A program made the position numbers and the translations under genes. Below, piece after piece: positions 10,371 to 18,278 of a stretch of DNA of 64,000 bases. Below the pieces are notes generated by a model. It was not told the DNA's origin. It saw only the letters and a list, made by a program, of their open reading frames with translations, and ran no database searches. The stretch comes from Tritrichomonas musculus. Lineage: Eukaryota > Parabasalia > Tritrichomonadida > Tritrichomonadidae. The stretch's first letter is position 1. Each line of letters opens with the position of its first letter. The stretch covers positions 744,001-808,000 of the forward strand of contig JAPFFF010000018.1 in the NCBI GenBank assembly GCA_039105265.1, given 5' to 3'.

Positions 10371-10680
10371 AATACGAGTTGCTGAATAATGCGATATACG
10401 AACTAATACGATATACGAACTAATACAAGTTGCAGAATAATGCGATATACGAACTAATACGATATACGAACTAATGAGAATTACAGAATAACACGAATTA
10501 CAGACTAAAGCGATATGCAAATTAATAAGAATTACAGAATAACACGAATTACAGACTAAAGCGATATGCAAACTAATAAGAATTACAGAATAACACGAAT
10601 TACAGACTAAAGCGATATGCAAACTAATGAGAATTACAGAATAATACGAATTACAGAATAAAGCGATATGCAAACTAATA
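10371..10680. repeat. left 51-bp tandem array of the foldback element
   Basis: About four good 51-bp units and two degenerate, shorter outer units. They are in inverse orientation to the right array. Because 51 is divisible by three, one minus-strand frame is open across the array and would encode repeated LHIALVCNSCYSVILIS. I do not call it a gene. Confidence 0.85.
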
Positions 10681-11207
10681 CAAGTTTCAGAATTATAAGA
10701 TTTTTACATATTAATAAAATCTACGACATTCTTATTCGTGCCCTTTTTTGCACACAAATAAATCTTGTTGATATTCTCTTTTCTCAATTTCTTATTCGTG
10801 CTCTTTTTTGCACACAAATAAATCTCGTTGATATTTATGAAAGATTTAATGTAATTGTTACAAAACAGTATTTGATCTAAATATTGATTAATTAAAATAA
10901 AATCAAAAAATAAATATTAAACAATAACACAAAGAATACAAGAATGAATAACTAGAAAGAATCAATAATAATAATACTATCTTCAAATAATATTATCATT
11001 TTAAAAAATAATAATTAAAACAAATAGCATGAATAAGAAATTGAGGAAAGAGAATATCAACGAGATTTATTTGTGTGCAAAAAAGAGCACGAATAAGAAA
11101 TTGAGAAAAGAGATATCAACAAGATTTATTTGTGTGCAAAAAAGGGCACGAATAAGAATGTCGTAGATTTTATTAATATGTAAAAATCTTATAATTCTGA
11201 AACTTGT

Positions 11208-11805
11208 ATTAGTTTGCATATCGCTTTATTTTGTAATTCGTATTATTCTGTAATTCTCATTAGTTTGCATATCGCTTTATTCTGTAATTCGTATTATTCT
11301 GTAATTCTCATATGTTTGCATATCGCTTTAGTCTGTAATTCGTGTTATTCTGTAATTCTTATTAGTTTGCATATCGCTTTATTCTGTAATTCGTGTTATT
11401 CTGTAATTCTTATTAGTTTGCATATCGCTTTATTCTGTAATTCGTGTTATTCTGTAATTCTTATTAGTTTGCATATCGCTTTATTCTGTAATTCGTGTTA
11501 TTCTATAATTCTTATTAATTTGCATATCGCTTTAGTCTGTAATTCGTGTTATTCTGTAATTCTTATTAGTTTGCATATCGCTTTATTCTGTAATTCGTGT
11601 TATTCTATAATTCTTATTAGTTTGCATATCGCTTTATTCTGTAATTCGTGTTATTCTGTAATTCTTATTAGTTTGCATATCGCTTTATTCTGTAATTCGT
11701 GTTATTCTGTAATTCTTATTAATTTGCATATCGCTTTAGTCTGTAATTCGTGTTATTCTGTAATTCTCATTAGTTCGTATATCGCATTATTCAGCAACTC
11801 GTATT
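11208..11805. repeat. right 51-bp tandem array of the foldback element
   Basis: About eleven 51-bp units (ATTAGTTTGCATATCGCTTT, then ATTCTGTAATTCGTGTTATT, then CTGTAATTCTT) and a degenerate outer end. The plus-strand frame from 11214 is open through the whole array as a 17-residue repeat. It has seven more units than the left arm, so the arms have diverged in copy number after insertion or during transposition. Confidence 0.9.
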
Positions 11806-12209
11806 AAATATAATAAAAAAGACCGCCTTAAATTTCAATGAATACATTGAATTGAATCAAAAAGTTTAAATTTCACTATTCAAAAAGTTTCCTTCTGAAA
11901 AAGTGGGCAGAAAATAACGATGGCTCCTCCTCATGGTTAGAAAAACCATTCAAAAAGTGGCGTAGAAAAAACGATTGTCCGCGTAGGAGTATCTGCACGA
12001 TAGTTCTATAAATCTTGGAATGTACTGGTTCTGACTTAAATTTGATATATCGAAATGCAAATCATCGTTTACTTCATCAAAAAATTAATTTCAAATTCGA
12101 AGTCAGTTTTGAATGTATTCAATTTTGTATATATTCAATTTTTCTTAAATATTGAAAAAAATAAACTTTTTGTAAAGTTTAAAAGTAGGTGGTTATATTT
12201 TTATAGAAA

Positions 12210-13313
12210 ATGCAAAATAATAATAAAATTATTAAAAAAACTGGAATTATAGCATTACTTTTTTTATTTTTCTCTATATATATGGTATATTATACAAACC
12301 CTGCGCTTTTGGTCAAGCAAGAGAATCAAGTTTCTAATAACCTCAATCAAAATGCATCGTATGGAAAAGTCTTCAATGAATATGTTGAACCCGGGCCACC
12401 ACCAAAGAGAGCTTCACAAAATATACCTCAAAATCAAAAAGTATATATAGCCATTATTGATTCTGAATATCGTCCATCAAATCATCACTGCTTAATGAGA
12501 CAAGCTTGGATAGATGATGCTGAAAAATTAGAATTTGTTGATGGCGTTGAAATATATTCTAATGTTTCTTTTTCAAATTCCCAATGCCAAATTAATTCTA
12601 TTTCTTTTCCACCACCACCATCAAAATTTCATTTGCAGCACAATCCTTCTTGCGTAATAATTCGAAATATGCTTCGTCTATTTCTTGAACGAAGTGATGC
12701 TGGTTGGCTATTATATTTAACAGACAATTCTTTCGTCAATGTTAAAAATTTGCCAAATTTAATTTCATCAATGAACTGTAATTATCCACTTGAAATTCCA
12801 AAAGTATCAGGTCAATGCATTGAAATGAGAGATTACTTTCAGATTTTTCAAAAAAATTCTGGGTCTCTAATTTCACGCAAAGCTGCTATTCTTTTGACAT
12901 CAAATAAAATGAATAAGACGTGGGATGTTTCCTGTGAAATTGAGATAGATTTTTCAGAAGCAATAGCTCATGCACTTGATATTAATTCACTTTATGCCAT
13001 TAGGAACAACAATCAGCTTTTTCTTGGAAGCCCCTTTTCGAATAAAGCAGATTATAAGGCGCTCTTAGATAAGAGCTTTTCTCATATTGAAGCATGTCCA
13101 GATCATTACGAAAGTTCTCGTGTTTGCCATCCTACGGTGCAACCATTTCGAAATTTAGCTGTTTGGTCTGGTGTTGGTGAGTATATGGATAAATATGAGT
13201 TTATGAAGAATGCAAAGGAAATGATTGAATCAGCAACAAATTATCTATCATTCAAATACAATATTTATAAGTCAGATCTTTGCATGTCGGAATTTTTATT
13301 ATCTATTAACTGA
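12210..13313 (+). CDS. type II membrane protein, fringe-like glycosyltransferase (divergent)
   Basis: A 367-residue protein. A short basic cytoplasmic tail is followed by one membrane span at about residues 11-29 and a lumenal domain, the layout of a Golgi glycosyltransferase. The segment AGWLLYLTDNSFVNVKNLPNLI resembles the GT31/fringe motif (W-x-x-x-x-D-D-x-x-V-x-x-x-N-L-x-x-L), but the usual DDD is TDN here. Cysteines are scattered through the lumenal part (HHCLMRQ, SQCQIN, SCVIIR, SGQCIE, EACPDH, SRVCHP, SDLCMS) and probably form disulfides. By analogy it would add a sugar in the Golgi. The altered acidic motif makes activity uncertain, and it could be a lectin-like relative. It starts 230 bp after the transposon block. 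Confidence 0.5.
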   Translation: MQNNNKIIKKTGIIALLFLFFSIYMVYYTNPALLVKQENQVSNNLNQNASYGKVFNEYVEPGPPPKRASQNIPQNQKVYIAIIDSEYRPSNHHCLMRQAWIDDAEKLEFVDGVEIYSNVSFSNSQCQINSISFPPPPSKFHLQHNPSCVIIRNMLRLFLERSDAGWLLYLTDNSFVNVKNLPNLISSMNCNYPLEIPKVSGQCIEMRDYFQIFQKNSGSLISRKAAILLTSNKMNKTWDVSCEIEIDFSEAIAHALDINSLYAIRNNNQLFLGSPFSNKADYKALLDKSFSHIEACPDHYESSRVCHPTVQPFRNLAVWSGVGEYMDKYEFMKNAKEMIESATNYLSFKYNIYKSDLCMSEFLLSIN

Positions 13314-13626
13314 TATATATACTTTTGCGTTTAATATTTTATATACAAAATATAAATAAAATTTGTTCTCTGTTTCATTTTATCTATAAGTACTTTTCGA
13401 TTCTAATGATATTTGAATTATAACTAGACCAAATGCTTATTGCCTTTATTATGATATCCTTTTTATGAACCATTTGTATAATAATGTTGTTTATTTCATA
13501 ATTGAAAAATATTATAAAATTTGGTGATAAAGTAAAATACCATTTCTATTTTATAAAAATTGGTGAAATAATGAAAAATAAAATTAACTAAAAGGCACAA
13601 ATTTTAATATAAGGATTATGTATTGC
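13314..13626. other. convergent 3' intergenic space
   Basis: AT-rich spacer between two convergent genes; no repeat or open frame of note. Confidence 0.4.
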
Positions 13627-14637
13627 TTATGATAAAGTGAATAAATTGGAAATAATTTCTTGTGGTGATCCAAAGCCGAAAGGATTCCATCTTTCAACGA
13701 ATGATAAGCCAAACATAGATATCATCAAAACAAATGCAGGATCAAAAAAGGCAAACATCGTCGCTGATGAAATCAAGAACATGACTGTTTCAAGTGTTGA
13801 TCTTGGATTTCTCCATAAAATTCGTTTCTTGAAAGATTCTGAGAAAGTCTCGTAAGATTTAATATAACTACGAATTTGTGGGTTGTTGCTTGAATTTGGT
13901 AATTTAATATTAGTGATATGCTTCTTCTTCGAAAAAATGACTTGGAACCCATATCGAGATATGATAAAAGCAGTTAAACCGCAAACTAGAACGCCGATAG
14001 GAATAAAGTGGAACAAGATTGAGAAGAATAAAACTATAGTCGACAAAATTGCAAATACAAAAAAATCACCCATGTTAATCAGGCTTACAACAACATCAAT
14101 AAATCTAATTGGGGCTGGAGTATAGTGATTCAAAATAAGATTTTCTGGCGTTGTATCAGCCATGGGTTGTTCAACAAGATTGTCTTTATTAGCACTGACA
14201 GTTTGATAAAAACTTGCAATTGTTTCTGATTCAATGTATCTTCTTTGTAAAGATAAAGCGAGAGAGTCACAATCTATTTGACCATTTTCGAGAGCGGAAA
14301 CAAGTTTGTTTAGTATTTCCATAAAAGCATGTTCTTGATCTGGATCAGGTATAAAAACATTAATTTCGTCATTCGCAAGCAGAGTTAAAACTGTACAATC
14401 ATTTATCTCTTGTATTTTGGTTTCTTTGATATCTGAAAGCTGGATTTCTTCAAGATCAACATTCTTAACGGAAGGCGATATAAAAATGTGTCGATTTGTT
14501 AAAAAAAGTTTTGATGGTGTGAGTGAAAACTGAGTGCCTTTACCTTGAACTAAATGGCTAGATGGATCGACCATTATTACAAATTCGTCAGATGCTAAAA
14601 GCTCTTTTATATCTTCATTTGATTCAACTGCAGGCAT
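13627..14637 (-). CDS. GRAM-domain membrane protein
   Basis: A 336-residue protein. Residues about 8-95 fit a GRAM/PH-like fold: an N-terminal acidic helix, FVIMVDPSSHLVQGKGTQFSL, LTNRHIFISPS, then a strand-rich part ending in a helix (EHAFMEILNKLVSAL). A middle helical linker follows. Two adjacent hydrophobic segments lie at about residues 180-232 (FFVFAILSTIVLFFSILFHF, IGVLVCGLTAFIISRYGF) and a hydrophobic hairpin near the C-terminus at about 283-315, so it is membrane-embedded. GRAM domains bind phosphoinositides or sterol-rich membranes and commonly sit at ER contact sites. Whether this protein works in lipid transfer or reticulon-like shaping is open. It is convergent with the glycosyltransferase-like gene. 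Confidence 0.55.
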   Translation of the reverse strand: MPAVESNEDIKELLASDEFVIMVDPSSHLVQGKGTQFSLTPSKLFLTNRHIFISPSVKNVDLEEIQLSDIKETKIQEINDCTVLTLLANDEINVFIPDPDQEHAFMEILNKLVSALENGQIDCDSLALSLQRRYIESETIASFYQTVSANKDNLVEQPMADTTPENLILNHYTPAPIRFIDVVVSLINMGDFFVFAILSTIVLFFSILFHFIPIGVLVCGLTAFIISRYGFQVIFSKKKHITNIKLPNSSNNPQIRSYIKSYETFSESFKKRILWRNPRSTLETVMFLISSATMFAFFDPAFVLMISMFGLSFVERWNPFGFGSPQEIISNLFTLS

Positions 14638-15886
14638 TTAAATAAAATAATCTGATCGTAAATTATAGAAAAATTCATCCAAATAATCGATATGGTCAAA
14701 TATTATGGTTGAAATTTCCATTTAAAAGAAGGTTAAAACCTGATATTTTTATTTGTTAAATATATAAAACATCAAATAGCATCCCAAAAATTTCGAATAT
14801 CATTAATTCTCAATATTTTTATTTAAGATATCATTAATATAGATAAAAAAAACTATTCAGATTCTATATGGCCGTATTGAAAAAATGAATTTTGTATATA
14901 TACTGGTGTATAGTTATAAAGTAATATTTATTAATATTATTGTTTTCAATTATCTTATTATTTCCAATAATCTTATTATTTCAATATACAGATTAAATAA
15001 AAATCTATATGAATGCTTCTCTATTATATTTTTTTTTTTTTTAAGAAAGATTATAGTAATAAAAATGCATATTATATAGATTATATTCATGCATAAACAT
15101 ATACGATAAATGATGTACTAGCGAAAAATAATATTATTCCATTCAAAAAAATTTTTTAGTTGGATCAAAAGAAATTAGCAAATTGTTGTAATATATTTAG
15201 AAAAAATATTGTTCGAAAAGATGCTTTGTTTGAATAAATATAGAAAATGGTAATCATTTTCTATTACATAAAACCAAAAAAGTTTAATTTGCGAAAAAGA
15301 GTTATTGAATATGAATATAATAAAGCTAATAATGATAAAAAAATTTGATAAAAATATATATTATTAAAAAAAAAAAAAAACTAAGAATGAACTGTATTCG
15401 CAAGGCAATGATAATAATTAGCACAAGAAATGAAAGTTTATATAATATGCTATACTAATAAAATACAGTAAATTATAAGACTGTAATTAGTTCCAGAATA
15501 TTAGAAAAATTCTGATAGTTCAATTTATTATTAAAATTGTCTTGAAATTTTTGAGGTCAAAAAAGCTATATTAATTCAAAAAGTGGCCAATTAGAAAAGT
15601 ATTAGATTAATTTCACTTATTAAAGAAGAAATGGAAAGCATTAAAATGCCAAACAGATTAATTTTGAGGTAAATTATTTTTTCAAAGAAAAATTCAAAAA
15701 TAAAAAATTGAGTATTTGTTAATTCAATGCAGATTGAACTTTTTGAAGCATGAAAAGTCTATCAACACAGTTTTATTTGAATTTGTCTGAAAATTTTTAT
15801 ATATATTTCTATACTTTTTTTGCTAATATTTCAATTTTTGAACAATCCTTTGGTAAAATAAATTTTCTCTATCATTCTATCAGCCA
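14638..15886. other. 1.25-kb AT-rich intergenic region
   Basis: Nothing coding is convincing; the 64-codon frame at 14885 is Ile/Asn/Tyr low complexity. The region holds poly(T) and poly(A) runs near 15030 and 15366. The last 20 bp before the next ATG contain TATCATTCTATCA, a trichomonad initiator-like sequence. Confidence 0.4.
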
Positions 15887-17194
15887 ATGGGAGAATCAAT
15901 GGAGTCGTTATACAAATTAATGGAACAAGATGGATCTTTTTTGGAACAAGTACTTGCAGAGCCAGCCTTAGAAGTAGCATATAAAAATAATTCTGTTCCT
16001 CTCAAAAAATATTTATCAAGGCATTTACCTCGACTTTTAAAAATGGCTTTTAAAGAAGATAATGAAGATATAACGCTTAAAGCGCTCAAATTATTAACAC
16101 TTGGATCTCAGTTTGTTATCCCTAATTTGGTCAAAACTCCTTTCTTTTCAGAGTATGCCAAAAAAATTATATCAAAAGGAAATCTTTCTGAGCGTAAAAT
16201 TGCACGGATTTGCGATATCACGATATCAATATTTAGATCAGGTTCTAAAGATGCCATCAAGGGTTGTGATTATATACTACAGCTTTTATCAGATCATTGC
16301 GATGATTTAAATGTCTATAATATGTTTTCTGTATTGTTATCAGAAAAAGAAAAAGTTGAATATCATAGAGAATGGTTATTTGAAATTGGATTTGACAACC
16401 AATTGGCAAATATGTTACAAAATTCATTAAAGAAAAATTATTCAATGAACTATTCAAGTGATCAGGAACAAATTATTTCATTACTTAGAATGGTAGCAGA
16501 TGCAGCCAAAAGATCAAAAATGAGAGAAAAATTTCTTAATGGCGTTGTTTTTGACGTTCTTAAGCAAGTTTATGATTTGCCCCCACTCATTTTAAACTAT
16601 TATTGGGAAGCAATTGATAACCTTTATGATCCCGAATATTTTTCTCTCTTTCAAGCACACGTCGAATCTGCTAAATCTATCTTAATATCAAAGAGTATTG
16701 ATCGAGTATATAGATATCATGCTGAAGCACTTCATTTTTTAACAAAAATACTAGATCTCACAACAAATTTTGTTAATGAAATTTTTATCAAATCAATTAT
16801 TAATATTATGCTACTCTTTAATGGTTCTTCTTTTTTCTTATGTGAATCTCGTAATTTCTTTAAAAAGTGTGTTAAAATCAAAGATCTTCAAGAAATTGTT
16901 ATTAGTTCAGTTTGTCCAGTTATGATTCATGAAGCATCTGAAAAGACGCATGGATTAATGCCGATGTTTGCAATAGCAATTATTGCTGATTTCACTGAAA
17001 CCAAAGAAAACGATAAATTAATAAAAAAAATAAATGGTGCTTCGAGTTTTATCAGAAGCAAATTAAAGCCATATTTACAGAAAAGAGATAAAGATTTTGG
17101 TGGAGATATGAAACAACTACAACAACAATCACAACAACAGATTTCGGTTAAAAATACTTCAATATGGGATACCCCATATCCTCTTTCGGGATGA
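15887..17194 (+). CDS. PP6R/SAPS-like phosphatase regulatory protein, paralogue 1
   Basis: A 435-residue helical-repeat protein. It opens like the SAPS family (SIT4-associated proteins, PP6 regulatory subunits): a Leu-rich helix, FLEQVLAEPALEVAYKNNSV, then PLKKYLSRHLPRLLKMAF and successive armadillo-like helices, with EKVEYHREWLFEIGFDNQLANML in the place of the family's W-L-x-E-x-x-x-x-x-L-I. SAPS proteins bind the catalytic subunit of PP6/Sit4 and guide it to targets in growth and cell-cycle control. The C-terminal tail is Gln-rich (residues 410-425) and ends in WDTPYPLSG. A second protein with the same opening lies at 44188-45471. A possible later start is the ATG at 15899. Generic HEAT protein is the alternative. 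Confidence 0.45.
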   Translation: MGESMESLYKLMEQDGSFLEQVLAEPALEVAYKNNSVPLKKYLSRHLPRLLKMAFKEDNEDITLKALKLLTLGSQFVIPNLVKTPFFSEYAKKIISKGNLSERKIARICDITISIFRSGSKDAIKGCDYILQLLSDHCDDLNVYNMFSVLLSEKEKVEYHREWLFEIGFDNQLANMLQNSLKKNYSMNYSSDQEQIISLLRMVADAAKRSKMREKFLNGVVFDVLKQVYDLPPLILNYYWEAIDNLYDPEYFSLFQAHVESAKSILISKSIDRVYRYHAEALHFLTKILDLTTNFVNEIFIKSIINIMLLFNGSSFFLCESRNFFKKCVKIKDLQEIVISSVCPVMIHEASEKTHGLMPMFAIAIIADFTETKENDKLIKKINGASSFIRSKLKPYLQKRDKDFGGDMKQLQQQSQQQISVKNTSIWDTPYPLSG

Positions 17195-17421
17195 ATGAAT
17201 TTTGTTATTTATTTATTTTTGTTTAAATAAATTTCTTCTATTCAAAAATTTCTGTTTTCTTTTTTTCAAATCTACCTGCAAATTTCATCTCGGTTGGTGC
17301 ACTAATCTTTAATCAGCAATTATAATTGGGTATCAAATGAATTTGTTGGCAAGGGAAAATTGAAATATTTTGAAAGCATTTTCAATATTTATTCAAAAAA
17401 ATAAAAAAATTTTCCATTTTT

Positions 17422-17850
17422 ATGAAATTAAAGTTCATCACTATTACTTGCAAATGCTTTGATATTGATGTTGATCCTCAATTAACTATTGCTCAAATTA
17501 AAGAGAAAATAGCCCGAGAAAACCAACTAATATCTAAAAATTTAGAATTTTTCTTAAATTCTATTAGATTACAGAACGATAGTAAAGTACAAGACCTAAA
17601 TATTATTTCTGATTCTTTAATAATGTTACACAATACAAACCAATATGTTGATCGCCAAATTACAGGTTCTTTATTTACCCCATCTAAAAATGTCAAGCAA
17701 AGTTTTCGAAAACCAGAAGATCCGCCTGATTTTGATAGTCAAGTTTTGATGTTAATGGAACTTGGATTTGATCCAGAACGGTGCGCTCAAGCCATTCGTG
17801 ATTCAAATTATGATATTAACGTTGCAGGAGAATTATTAACCAATCATTAA
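17422..17850 (+). CDS. UBL-UBA ubiquitin-shuttle-like protein
   Basis: A 142-residue protein. Residues 1-72 form a ubiquitin-like domain: a beta hairpin MKLKFITITCKCFDIDVDP, then TIAQIKEKIARENQL, SIRLQNDSKVQDLNI and DSLIMLHN. Residues about 103-142 form a UBA domain with DSQVLMLMELGFDPERCAQA and NVAGELLTNH; the usual MGF/Y loop is LGF here. This is the architecture of Rad23/Dsk2-type shuttles that carry ubiquitinated proteins to the proteasome, but with a single UBA and no XPC- or STI1-binding region, so it is a minimal form. A CCATTTTT initiator-like site sits about 8 bp before the ATG, which would leave a very short leader. It lies 227 bp after the SAPS-like gene on the same strand. Confidence 0.75.
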   Translation: MKLKFITITCKCFDIDVDPQLTIAQIKEKIARENQLISKNLEFFLNSIRLQNDSKVQDLNIISDSLIMLHNTNQYVDRQITGSLFTPSKNVKQSFRKPEDPPDFDSQVLMLMELGFDPERCAQAIRDSNYDINVAGELLTNH

Positions 17851-18278
17851 TGATACCAAAAAGTATAAACTATTCTTTATTGTTCATTTTTTTAATTTTC
17901 ATAATACAAAAATAATGAAATATAATATAATAACTAATAATTCACATTCCCAATTTCGAAACAATTGTCCTTTTCATTCCATTTATGGTAAAGCAAAATG
18001 GCTAACATTTTATATATAACGAATTATGGCGAATTCTAACTTAGAATTTCTAAGTTAGAATTTCTCACAAATATTCTTTTTAAGTTCTCAGATCTTAATG
18101 CTTTTTATAAAAAGATGTATTGTGGTTTTTAATCTTTTATTATTTTTAGATGATTGTCTAAATGAAATGTTTTGAAGAGAAAAAAAAAGTATTGAATTTT
18201 TCGCCAAAACGATTCCTTTTTCAATAAAATCAATTATTTCAGGTGAAATAAATCTGCTATTAAGAAATTGTAGAAATA

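Larger units (their letters stand above)
10250..11926. mobile_element. foldback element with 51-bp repeat arms
   Basis: This 1.68-kb element consists of two long inverted arms (about 10250-10840 and 11040-11926) around a unique AT-rich core of about 200 bp. The ends read GAGYCATCGTTATTTYCTGC followed by CCACTTTTTCAGAAGG. Each arm has a terminal unique part, a tandem array of 51-bp units, and an inner part holding two copies of a CTTATTCGTGC...TTTTTTGCACAC block. The direct repeat CTCCTCATG (9-10 bp) flanks it at 10241 and 11927, so the insertion into MITE copy A is well defined. The tip ATCGTT-TTTCT-CCACTTTTT is shared with the host MITE, so the two are relatives. It encodes no convincing transposase and would need one in trans. 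Confidence 0.85.
9914..11980. mobile_element. Mutator-like MITE, copy A (split by a foldback element)
   Basis: The left end reads CGGGAATCGTATTTTTCTAC and the right end mirrors it (GGACAATCGTTTTTTCTACG on the other strand), each followed by the CCACTTTTTGAA phrase. The target duplication GCGTAGGAG (9 bp) is at 9905-9913 and 11981-11989. Without the insert at 10250-11936 the element is about 380 bp and matches, in reverse orientation, copy B at 24570-24977. A 9-bp duplication with this kind of end is typical of Mutator-like elements. The interior keeps a short coding-like phrase (FIQ.FKEPDSASR) shared with copy B, perhaps a transposase remnant. Confidence 0.85.

Noticed and set aside
10371-11805. 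CRISPR-like array
   Set aside because: Units are contiguous 51-bp tandem repeats without unique spacers, in a eukaryotic foldback element.
10335-11807. 17-residue repeat proteins encoded by the 51-bp arrays
   Set aside because: The open frames follow from the repeat length being a multiple of three; they lie in the arms of a foldback element and show no start context or other coding sign. Kept as a finding only.
14885-15079. 64-codon frame
   Set aside because: Ile/Asn/Tyr/Leu low complexity as expected from AT-rich DNA; no start context.
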